This document shows, piece after piece, positions 13,067 through 25,532 of a stretch of 64,000 bases of DNA (the first letter of the stretch is position 1; each line of letters opens with the position of its first letter). The position numbers and the translations under genes were made by a program. The DNA is taken from NCBI RefSeq assembly GCF_037975245.1, contig NC_092562.1:21159054-21223053 (forward strand), read 5' to 3'. Source of the stretch: Apostichopus japonicus. Its lineage: Eukaryota > Echinodermata > Holothuroidea > Aspidochirotida > Stichopodidae. The notes under the pieces were generated by a model. It did not search any database and had not been told where the DNA came from. It saw nothing but the letters and a program-made list of their open reading frames with translations.

Positions 13067-13471
13067 ATGGCAGATCTATTGAGATATCAAACTTTAGTCC
13101 TGCTGGTAATCTGTCTGCTGTTATCCTACTGGAATCACAATGTCGGATGCTGTCTTGCCAATGCTGTCACAGAGAGCGCAACAGGTCCGACAGAGACAGA
13201 TGGAGACATTGAGAGAGGAAGCAGAAAACAGGAAAGGAAAGAATCCAAAACAAAGTCAGAATTCACTGGAATTAACTTCAATCATCCAGACTTTAAAAGT
13301 GTGCAAGATCTTAGTAAATATAGTAAAAAGAAGTCAAGTTTAACATTCAAGGTGAACAATGAGGCTGAAATCGGAACAGGAGTAACCACCCAGCTCGTGC
13401 AGGAAGCCAAAACCCTCTCTCAAGTAATGGAAGACATTGTCAAAGTTGAATTGCAGTCAAAATTTATGCAG
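13067..13471 (+). CDS. CACHD1: CACHD1 exon 1: signal peptide and N-terminal region
   Basis: Residues 1-135, ending in phase 0 at a GTAAAG donor. The hydrophobic run [12 protein letters not shown] (about residues 11-22) is a signal peptide; the charged K/E-rich stretch after it is low complexity. The frame stays open upstream to 13022, but no ATG lies there. Confidence 0.9.
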
Positions 13472-16400
13472 GTAAAGATAACCTTCCTATTTCTTGCTTC
13501 CCACATTGTTACATTTTTATACTGACTTAATTTTTCTATATATAGTGTTAAATTGTAACTTACTGAATTCATACTTTTGTACGTCTTTTTTTTGCATGTT
13601 GATCAAGTTATGTGTATTGATTACTGTATTTTAAGAGGCCGGTTGTTGTTGAGAGCAGATGATACAGCATTATTAAGAACACAGACAGAGTCAACATTTT
13701 AGCCAGTGCATGCAATGTCTTCAAACTCCAACCGACACAACCTATTTTTCACAGGAACGAGCACCAAGGTAACACACACTCACAAATAAGCTACTGTAGA
13801 TGCAAAACATGACACAACAAGTTATTTAAACGGATGTCATTTTATTTTTCTTCACAAAAGAACCAAAGCTTTTCCCAAATCTACAGGCGATTGAAATCAA
13901 ATCAGAACATAACAGTCAGCAGCAAGTTGCAATCGATGCTTTGGTGCGGAGCTGAGAATATTTCTATTACAGTGACTTTCATGCCGGAAATAGTCATCAG
14001 AGCTTTTCCGATGATTTGATTGGCTGTTAGTCTCTTACCTATGGTCTGCAGACATCCTTTGCATCTTCCGAAAATCAATTTACAAAGTATGTTGTTGAGT
14101 TCAGCTCAACTTCAGCTACTGTACTGGTAACATTACTGTTCCCTGTATAAAGATAGTGGTATTTGCATACTGCACTATATAGTCTATCAACTATCATAAA
14201 CTCATAGTAGGAAGCAGCCATTGTATGGTTTCTGTGAGACTGTCAAATAGTATTTGAATCATTGTTTTCATCACAAATGTTAGTGAGTTTGAAGTTTGTA
14301 TAGAAGTTAGCATCTATGAAAGTGAAAATGATTTTTGATTTCACAATACTGTATGTTCATTCTCCCACATGGAGTTGCATTCATAACCACAGTAGTTTCT
14401 TTCTTGCAAACTTGAATGTAACGTTTGTCCAATGTTAATTTAAAAAGTTCCAATTGCTGCTTTTGGCAATACCATATCTGAAGGAGTTTACACACAAATG
14501 TTGCGCACAGTAAACTACATACATAACAGAACCACATGGTCAGAAGAAACACAAAAAGTTAGGCAGGTTTGCAAGGTACTGTAAAATGCTCATTGTTTTG
14601 TAAGTGACTCTCAATATGGAGAGAAATATAGTTTTAAAAGTCCTTTTGAGAAGAACCTTTGGTTGAGAAAAAATAAATATGACTGAGTCAGATGGGTATT
14701 TGTAGGCGAAAGCAAGACCGTGTAAACCATGCATGGATTTACAGGTAGAGTAAGCATCGTCGTTCATTACTTGCCAAACCGATAAGTTTGGGGGATTTCA
14801 TGTCTATTAGCACATGTGGTAATATGACAGTTGAGTTAGTATGAAGTTAAATTTTGCCAAGCAAATTCATCAGTCTAAAGGTTACTGGTAGCAGGAATTC
14901 GCCTCAAACACTTCCAATAAAAATATTCATTAATTTAATGAGTTCTATCAGTATTACAAGATGCATTGTATAATGCAGGTAGAGCTGTCGGGTTGCAATT
15001 CTCTTTCTTTTAGTAGTATCGCAAAGTGCCTTAAAAATATGTTGGAAAATCAGTTTTTACCTATTTTCTTTCAAAGTTTATTTAATTTCCACTTGTGTAA
15101 AACAACAAGGATGGAACAAACATCAATAAAGATAAAAAAGAGAGCTGAAGAGGCCAGATGGTTTTTATACGCTGAGCCTCCAAATTACGGCACTGGTAGC
15201 CAAAGATTTAAGCAATTTTGATACAATTTTGACGAATAGGAGGGAAAGAAGAGTAAACAAAAGACAACTTTATAAAGAGAAACAGTACTTTTATCTGTAC
15301 CCAAGTAACAATTGATCTTATAATTTTTGTGCAGAACGTAGATAAACTTTTACCGATTTTAATATGATTTTGGAGCCATTCCATGAATTCTAACCAGACG
15401 AGTGAGTATCAAGCGATCAAACTTCAGCGCAAAAATTGCCTTGATGAATATTCCATAAATTTTGAGTGAAGTGATTGTGGTGATCACAGTTAAAGTTGAA
15501 ATAGTTATCAACGATTACAGACAAGAAGCCTATGTTCTTTCATGAAATTTGCTTCTTGTATACTGTACAGGTACATATAAAATACATTGGCATCTACTGT
15601 ATAGGCTATACTTTCTATGTTTATTGGTAGCCTTCATACTCATGAGGGTAAGTTAACAACGTACAGTATAACCTTAAGAGCCCAAAGACCAAATGGTACC
15701 TAGAACAGTAATAACTTTGATGTTGCCTATTGCGTAGAAAGGATTAGGAAACACTACTCTGCAGTTATGGATGTATTATGTAAGCCTGTCGCTGTTTTGC
15801 TCAAGATTTCATTTGCCGTCTGAACTAGCGTGTCCACAATTTGATAAATATCACACAGTCGTCTAGAAGAACATGGCACAAATTTGAGATCTAATAAACA
15901 AACATTGGTAAATTTGTATTGGTCAAACAAACTACAGGCTTCTTTGTGAGTTTGTTTGTTTTTGTATTGTACTTTGGGGAACATTTTTGATGACATTCTG
16001 ATATACTGTAAATTAGAGCACTGTGTCAGATTATTTTTTGGGGATTTACAGAAATAAAGCAGTAATTTACACAAATACATTCATAAGTTTGTTTTTGCTT
16101 GTCAGTGTGCATTTGTTGTTTAAAGAAGGAATCAGTGTTTATTAGGGACCTGCAAGCCATTACAAAATTGCTGTGAATCAATCACACGAATACCGTTAAT
16201 ACCTGATCCAAGCTGTAAATATGACTGACTTCCATTGAAATTATGAAAGATAATGGCATAAAGTTTTCGAATCTTGGAACTCATTAGATCAGCTGTATAG
16301 TAATCAATGAATAATTGAATATTCACAACCCAGGTCAGAGAGCGGGTCGGACACAAATGTAACCTATCCTAAACTTACGAACCTGATAAGAAGTAATTTG

Positions 16401-19400
16401 TCCACCTGTACGAAGTGAACTAAAACCTTTTGCTAGCTTTAAAGGATTGGTTCAGGTGTTTGACATGTCTATTTTGTATGAAAGAGCACAAAAAGACAAA
16501 AAGAACAGTGAAGAAACTACCATGATAGCATGCTCTGTTAAGGAGATATGACACTTTGAAGATATCAAAATTTCTTTGAAAATGACTGGTGTAGAAAGAC
16601 TAACTGTGAGGGTGTGATGTCACATCCTCACTTCCTTAACATGTGTGAATATATTTCTTTAAAAATTATTTACATTTTTTAACACATTTGAAAATAATGT
16701 AATCAAAAATTATTCAGATGAGATCTCCTGACATATCTTTTGGTTGAAAGTCATAAAATCTCACAAAATATTTAGAAAAAAAAACAAAGACTGTTCAGGA
16801 ATGTGAGGATGTGACATCACAGCTAGTCAGATTTCAGCAGTTTCTACACAATCTGATAAAACTTTACACTTGAATATCTCTTTAACCGAAAAAGATATTT
16901 GAACAGTTTTTTTCACCATTGTGTTTCTTTTGTCCTCTTTCATCATAAACATGTATGACAATTGAACCAATCCTTTAACAGTTGCCATCTGACAATTTCC
17001 TTTCCGATTCTCACTCTTTGAATGTCTGACTTCCAACGTTGCTCTCGCTTTCTTTCTTTCCTTTGTGGTGGGGTGGGCAACTTTCATCTGTTCGGGGTCC
17101 AAGCAATGTTGTCTGCAGACGCATGAAGTGTGCTGCATGCATGCCTGTACTGTGATACTTGCACTTATTATAGTATGTGCGTTTCTATACTGCGGCGGAG
17201 ATTGACCCTTCTGTATTTACTAATATTACTTCAAGGGCTCAATAGTGTTTGCAATACTTGCTTCCTGCTCATTGACTATTTTGAAACTCTTATGAGTTAT
17301 GAAGTAGGCTACTGGAAATTGGGAGGAATCTTATATGAAAAGGCCGCCGGCCGCCAAAAAACCCTGTGTTTCTTCAGGCAAATACTCGCTAATTAGTGAA
17401 TATATGTGCATGAGAAACTGGACATGTACAGTAGTAGTATTTACTGATAAGAGTAATGAATGAATGGCAGAAACTTCCCTGATAGGATAAAATAACAGTG
17501 AACATTTGAGACTTCAAACTCTGAATGCTGCTTTAATTGAGGGGATCAAAATATGTTTCATCATTGGATAGATTAGTACTTGAGGTCAGACTTGGTTTAA
17601 GAAAAAGTAACTATGTTTCAAACTGTCCAAAAATGAGACCCATTTTGGGTTCACTACATTTGTCGGACTACCAAATTTGACCTGGGACAACCACAAAAAA
17701 AAAAAAAATCCTCACAAATATGCCTTGGCATACTGTACATGTCATCAATATGAAAATCAAAACTACAGTTTGAAATGCTTCCCAAAAGGTAATGAGGTTG
17801 GTGGTGAATTACTTAGCATGCAGACTCCTGATGTGTGACCTGATTAATTCACTTTGCTACGGCTTTGAGTACAACGTTTCTGTATGCAGCCTGCCGTATT
17901 GGGTGAATGTAACCGTAATAGTAATTACCCGACTCTGTGATTCACATTATAGTCATTGCCGACTATGCAATCCGCGGTCCACCTCACAATTTTCCAAGGT
18001 TGGTAAGAGGGACACCATAGTTTTCCCTTTTGGAAAACCAAAACATACATGTGATTGACAAAACGGGAATTGATCATCAATTATGCAGTTTGATGCTGTC
18101 TAAATGTCCGTACATGTATATTGAAGTGATGTACAGTAGGAGGTGTATCTTACAGTAGTTTGATCAGTTGTCATCTTATGTTGAGTAATTTATAGCCCTA
18201 GTGAACTTCCCGAATAAAAGAGTCAACCAGCAAGAAGGCAATGGCGAATAAAAATACTAAACCCAGGGTTGGTTAAATTGGGATAAAAATTTCTGAGAGT
18301 TTTAAAAGCATTTTATTTTCCCGTACATTGGCTAGAGCAGGTCGCACAGTAGCAATGCATATGGATATGGTACTCGACATACGTACTACAGAAACCCAGA
18401 CTTGGCATGATTTATAGTGAAACTTCACACATACCAATTCATTGGCACGAAAAGGTACTGAACACTTCATGCAAAAGTATTGCATCGCTTTAATTCCAAA
18501 TAAGTACTGTCTGCATATGGAACATACAGTTATAGTTTAATCATGATGTTCACAACCTAACTCAATTTGATTACAGTGGGCATCAAGGCCATTTTGGTCT
18601 GATTAACTGCCAGTAAATAACATTTGAGCATGATTTATTCTTATGATTGTCCCAGAAGGCAGTTGTATTATGTCACAATCACATCATGGGGGCAGCTTGT
18701 TATCCTGTGAAGTGTAAAAGTTTTATTTCAATTTTCCATATCGGATTTGTTTTAGTACAGTCAGTTGGATGGCCTTATCAAGTATGGCCAAAACAAATGG
18801 GACGTGTTCATGCTTGAAGCAGCTACGTTTTATCTGTCGCACTAGGACTCCAAGCCACAACCACATTTTGAACCAATTCATATGTGCCTAAAGTTCACCT
18901 TTATGATCTCCCAATTATAGAGCATTTTTCTTTGACTTTTTAACATACAGAGACTATTTTGAGTTACCTTGAACAAAGAATATAATTTATTCATAAGAAA
19001 AGAAAGCAATGTACAAGGCTGATTATTATAGATTTTCCATACAAAGGTCCCAGTGTTCATTTCCTTGGACAGACCACTAAACATTAAAAGTGAACTCTTG
19101 GGAGAGATAGTGTGGGACTGGAGGTAACAACAACATTGTATAGTACTGTCATTAGTCAAACTCACAAGGCAACATTAAAGGTAATTCATGTATGAAAGAA
19201 CAATAGCCATTACTTCAATGGCCTAACTGGCCATAAGCCTGGCATTGGCTCTGGCCATCGTGGTCAGCTTAGTGCACATGTTATTTATGCAGTTCCAATA
19301 TATGTCATTCCTTCGGTATCATATCAGGATGGATGTGAAGTCTTTATTTCGCACAATTCTTGGGTTCTCACAGTTAATAATTGTAATTAGTCTATACAGT

Positions 19401-22400
19401 ATCTAAACCCCCTACCAACAGTATTGCAAATAGATGATGTACATACAAGAGCTGTGATGAATCTGTAATGTGTGTGTGTGTGTACACTGCATTTGAGCTT
19501 TGCTCTCCAACAATGTCAATAGTGTTAGGAGCAATAATCAACAAAGAGCAGAGGAATAAAGAAGTCAACTGGAACTAATTTCTTTACCAAACATTCCCTC
19601 TTCCAACCCCAGCATAGTGTGGTGAGATTCTTTGTTAATGGAATGGAGACTTAGTCCATTCAACTGTGCACATGATTGGATGATGTTATACAGTAGGCTT
19701 ATTATAGGCTTGTGTGGAAGTCTTATCCCAGTACAGCCCTGACTGGCTGTGTAAACTGAGGGCATACTGTAGGTACAGTACTGTACGTATACTGTAGCTT
19801 GTGCAATATACTGTAGGTAGGAGAAGGTATGAGAAGTATGTATGTAGTTCAGAACTATCAACAGACTACATGTCTCTCTCGATCTAGAGTGACTTTACTT
19901 GCAAAGTGCTTTATCTAATACATGTATTACACACATACAAACAAAACTGTAGACATTAAAAGGCCAAGGACTAGGAGCCAGTCGAATCCACTTTGGCTCC
20001 CGGTCCTTGGTTTTTGGCAGGACCGGGACCATTTTTCCAAGACCTGGAGCCATTTCTGAAATCAAGAAGATGAAATGTATATATTTGCATACACTGCAAA
20101 CCTCAGAGAATACTTGATAGATACAGTATATATGCACAATCCTTTGTTCAGTTTGTTTGTTTGTTTGTTTGTACGTTCTTCTTTTGTTTTGTTTTCTTGC
20201 ATAGACTCTCCTTTAAACCATAGAAGCTTCTACATTGTTGTTTATCAGTTTTATCAGATCTACAGTGTATTTCTCAAAATAAGATCAACTATGATCCCCT
20301 CTTAGATATTTGCACCAAATAAAGATCCAGTGAACGATTTGTGTACACTTTATTTAAATCTGATTTATGATGCCTGACATGTTCTTTAAAGACCGTTTGA
20401 TCTGTAATAAATTTACTGTATGTTTAGCAACGTTTGCAGTAACTCCAACCTAAAATAAAAAAATTTAGACTTTTCCTTCCTTGTAGAACCGACAAGCCCA
20501 GCTACTGAACCTGTGTTGAACTACATTGTATTGATATTTTGAATAACAAATAAAAAAAAGGACTATGAAACAGAATTAATCTAACACTGGAAATCAACTC
20601 AAAAAGTTTTTCTTTAACTTAACCATAATTAAGCCCATCTGATGATAATAAGTTAGATCAACAGTCCTATACATTTCCAATCTGACCAAGCTTCATTATA
20701 TAGCAATTCTCCTTGTAAAAAATCTACCACTAATACCAACACACAGATGGTATTACTTCCATGGAGAGAAGGTCTGGCCATAGTCTTCTCCACAGTACAG
20801 TGAGTTTCTGCACACCACCGTTTCAGTTGGTTTTTCCTCATCAGTTTTATTATCTGCGGTTAGCTGCTTCTGCTGTGCGCCATAAATTTCTTGCAAGCCA
20901 GTACGGAGAGCCTATTAAATTCTGAGTGATACCATGCATACAATATCTGCGGTTGTTTAGTACAGGTGAACTACTAAACTGCCAGGAGTTGGTGGACGAT
21001 GATATTATGTGGCTTTATAGACTGACCTGAGATACTCTGTACCCTTGGGGTGTCAGCACTGTTAGTATTGCATTCCTGAAAGTTTTATTGTCACTGTGTG
21101 CTTGCTGTACAGTGTGTGTGTGTGTGTATATGTGTGGCAGACATGACAGGCTCTTATGGAGTAAACAGAAAATATCTGGATGGACACTGACTCAAAAGGT
21201 GGTCTTGTTTCAAAATAGATGTACTTTAATAAGGTAGATTTGACAAAGGAACATACTTTTAAATGGAAGAAACTTGAAAAATTATAGGACTTTTGATTTA
21301 AAGTTGGATGCAAACAACCAAATTAAAACAATTAAGTAGTGTTACTAATTATGACATAAAGTAGAAGATAGCAAAAGAGGTACAGTCTTTGTATAAAATT
21401 CTGTGAATATGCCCCCTACATATATACATTACAATGTATAACATTTATAGTTCTGTGAATATGCCCCCTACATATATACAATACAATGTATAACATTTAT
21501 AGTTCTGTGAATATGCCCCCTACATATATACAATACAATGTATAACATTTATAGTTCTGTGAATATGCCCCCTACATATATACAATACAATGTATAACAT
21601 TTATAGTTCTGTGAAATGCCCCCTACATATATACAATACAATGTATAACATTAATAGTTCTGTGAATATGCCCCCTACATATATACAATACAATGTATAA
21701 CATTTATAGTTCTGTGAAATGCCCCCTACATATATACAATACAATGTATAACATTTATAGTTCTGTGAAATGCCCCCTACATATATACAATACAATGTAT
21801 AACATTTATAGTTCTGTGAAATGCCCCCTACATACAATACAATGTATGACATTAGTTCTGTGAAATGCACCCTACATTAACAATACAATGCTCATTAGTT
21901 CTGTGAAATGCCCCCTACATATGCTTAATGTATAACATTAGTTATGTGAAATGCCCCCTACACGTGTACAATGTAGATAACATTAGTTCAGTGAAATGCT
22001 CTCTACATATATACAATGTATAAAATTAGTTCTGTGAAATGCCCCCTACATACAATGTATATAACATTAGTTCTTTGAAATGCCCCCTCCACAGTGTATA
22101 GTGTAAGTGATGTGAAATGCCCCCTATATACTGTATGTGTACAATGGTGTAATAAAATAGTGACTAAAGTCAAAAAATTATCCTTGCGACTCACTGCATG
22201 TCGTCAGTTTCAGTTTCAAGATACGGAATTCATTTAAAGGTTTCAAAGTCTGGATTACACTTTTATAAAATAGATGCTACTGAAAAATTTTAAAATGAGG
22301 ATGTTAAGCAGATCTGTTGATTCTGAACCATTGTTTTTGGAATTACATGCACAGTTAGTCAGGTAACAGAGTTTGTGTAGTTACATACAGGTATATGTGA

Positions 22401-25400
22401 AATATCAATTTTGATGAGTCAAATCTAAAATAAGTAAAATCTAACACCATTTTACAAACTGCAGCATGCACGTGACAGATCTGCTGTATAATGTGAAACA
22501 TGTTGAATACAAAATATGTTAAACTTGTTTACTTCGCTTCCACACTTACCTGTCTTCTCACAACATTAGCAGTCTTGCTCCACCATTGCTAGAAGGAACT
22601 TGTAAACTTTTTAACACTGGACTACCAGTCACTACTGACCCTCCCTCCCTCTTCTGCCGCTCATTGTGTCTGAGTGTGAAAGCAGACGTCAATATCAGTT
22701 GGAATGTACTTGTCCGGGTTCCCGTCGAGACATGGCTCACTTTTCACTGTGTTTACTGGAACAAGTTACAGATGTAGTGCATAATGTATTAAACGTACTA
22801 TTTGGAAATTATACAAATTATTGTAATTTTTTGGGTTTTTTTTTTTTTTGTGAGGAGCTGATGTTGTGGTTGGTGAGATAAACAATTTTCCTTCACCTTG
22901 ATTAAAAATCTCCTGGTTTGAATTTTCTCAAAACTTAAAAATTTTATAGATGTAACTTGTCCTGATAGTTGTTTTAGTATGACTGCTACAATTGATTATG
23001 TTATCTCTATTTAAATTCGCAACACTTTTCTTTTTTCCCCCAATTTTTGGGTTTGTGAAATGTCAGCGAGAAAGGGGTTCTTTTCAAGTTTTTCTTAATT
23101 CTGTTTTTTTTTTTGCCCCCTTTCTGTTTCTGATTTCATAGGACACCTTTGACTCTCTTACATATTTGGATGGATCATCAAATGGAGGTTCTCAAGCAGT
23201 GGCTCAGGTAACTTAAATGTTTGTTTCCCTCTCTTCTCTCTCTCTTGTATCCACCCTTCTATTGGCCCACGGTATACCTGGTTTACCTGTATAACTGGTA
23301 TACTGGCCTACAGTATACCTGGTTTACAAGTTGGTTTCACACATGTTAGCACTGGACCAGTGGGCGTCCACTGACTCGCTTCATTCCAGTCCAGTTGGAT
23401 ATGCCCCTATCCTGTGAAGTTCACATAACTTAAGTTTGTACCATTGGGTAACATATTAAAACCTGTTTTTTTTTTGTTATATCATGATGATCCATGTTAT
23501 ATTATGATAGCCAGACACTTTATTGTCCATTTGATGAAATGGAAAATTACAACTAGAAAGTAAATTAAAAGTAAAGCCCAGGACCCAATGCACCGTTCCA
23601 GCTCTGCTCTGTCATATACACCTAGTCTTTTGCTATGGTAGGCAAACTGATCTTTTTCTATATAACAATATACCTTTTTCAGCAAGAAGAAGTTGAAGGA
23701 CCACCACCCTTTCCAGAAATTTCATGATCATCAAAATTGGCAACATTTTAGTACTTCCGTTAGTTCTACGTAATACTGTGTGCTAAAAATGTTTCCCCTT
23801 GTACCTGTAATATCGCCACTATTAAGTTGTGAAATAGAGCCAGAGGCCTGCAGTATTCCCTTTGCAGTATGTTAAAGTGGCTGGCTAAGAGTTTACTCTC
23901 TCGATCTGTGTGCATTTTGAACAAGTGAAGAACTTTATACTCGTAGACTGTTCACGTATTTCCTCTTTCTGAAACCAGGCTTCCTTTTGGGCTTGAATAA
24001 AGATGTCAGCAAACTTGACTGCTTTTACCTTTTGGTTGTGTTTTAGACCCGGAGGCTCTCTGGAGTCGGATCCATTATAGTCATAATTGTCTTGATAAAA
24101 CATATTTTAAGTTTCACATTTCAAGAAATGTTAATAAGTTTCAATAAAAGACGGAAATGAAGCTGTTTGGAAATATGTTTTAATGCCCTGTAAAATTGCC
24201 TAGATGTGCATTTGCTGGCAGGTATAATTTAGGTAGAGCGTCTGGCGTTGTTTCATCCTAGCTCAGGTAAACAGGGTTTTTTATTACTCCGGGATATTAA
24301 TGGAGTAATGTAGTACTGGAAGTGAGGTCTTTACTAGCGATGAACTCAAACACAGTGCAAATGGAATGTCATTTACCCTGTACACTAGAGAAAATTGTGA
24401 ACTTAAATACCTGGTTCGTCTTTGATTTCATGAGACTTGCAGATAGGCCCCATCATTCAGTAAATTGGTTAATAGAATGACCTAGTTACTAAATTGCTGA
24501 CTGCTAAATATATTTACTCATGCCCCCATTTTGGAGAACTCTGTATGTGAGTGCATATGAGTGCATTACACTATGAAGATGTCGTGAGATGAATCAGATG
24601 ATACAGAACCTACAGCATTATCGAAGGCTTTTATTGTCTGGTCGGAAGGCAATGAATGTATTAATGAGATTTATGCAGCAGTAGCATAGTTTGATCTCTA
24701 GAGTAAGGCAAATATGTCACCAAACACAGAACTAGTATTGTTCGATACAGGTGACAAACGCCTACAGTGGAATTATGACCTTCCTTACCGGTTCGAAGCT
24801 CTGGACATACAATCAGCGTCCATGGCCTAGTTGGTTAGGGTGTCCGCATATAAAGCGGGAGGCCCGGGTTCGAATCCCGATGGAGGCTGGTAGTTTTTTT
24901 CACTGTTCTAAAATTTCCAACTCATTACGTTTTCAATTATTTATATATATATTTATTTATATATATATATACATATACACATACATACATACATACATTT
25001 AGGTATCATTCATCTTAGCCTACAGTGGTTTGGTTTGGAGTATTTCTGTAAGCTTCCTAACTGTCAGTGATCTTCCATACCGTATGTTTTATGGGGATGA
25101 TGGTTACACAGCAGTTTAAGTTTCAACATGGTAATAAGCTACAAAGTTACAAACAGTAATACCTTCTTTATAACCTCACTTGTAAACTTGAGGTCTCTGG
25201 TTCAAATCCACTTCAAATTCTTTCCTCCTCTCAACCTAATATTATCAACACGGATTGAATGAAGCGAATTTCAAACATTCTTAAATTCCTTTGTATTCAC
25301 AATCGCAAGTTGTTGGCAACTGTGCTTGTATCTTCCCCTCCCCCCCCCACCCGCACCCCCCAAAAACCATAAATAAATATTGTATTACGTTTAACTTACG

Positions 25401-25499
25401 TCAAGTGAAACCCTTCAGCAGCTCATTTTTGGTTCCTTGCTTTTTGCAAAGCAAGGAACCTATGCGTTCAACTTGGCGTGTGTGTGTGTGTGTGTATGG

Positions 25500-25532
<33 letters not shown>

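Larger units (their letters stand above)
13472..23141 (+). other. CACHD1: CACHD1 intron 1 (9.7 kb)
   Basis: Bounded by GTAAAG and TTTCATAG. Holds the TTAA-flanked MITE, the 52-bp minisatellite, short TTTG and TG repeats, and a small inverted repeat near 19971-20055 (CCAAGGACTAGGAGCC with GGCTCCCGGTCCTTGG). No coding exon seen inside. Confidence 0.75.

Noticed and set aside
13940..14010. Second hammerhead candidate on the minus strand (CTGATGACTATTTCC...GAAAG)
   Set aside because: No stem II pairing between CTGATGA and GAAA.
21601..21870. Repeat protein [17 protein letters not shown]
   Set aside because: Produced by the 52-bp minisatellite; frame shifts with unit length.
24817..24887. Functional tRNA gene
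   Set aside because: Acceptor mismatches, implausible ATA anticodon and SINE-like surroundings; kept as tRNA-like element instead.
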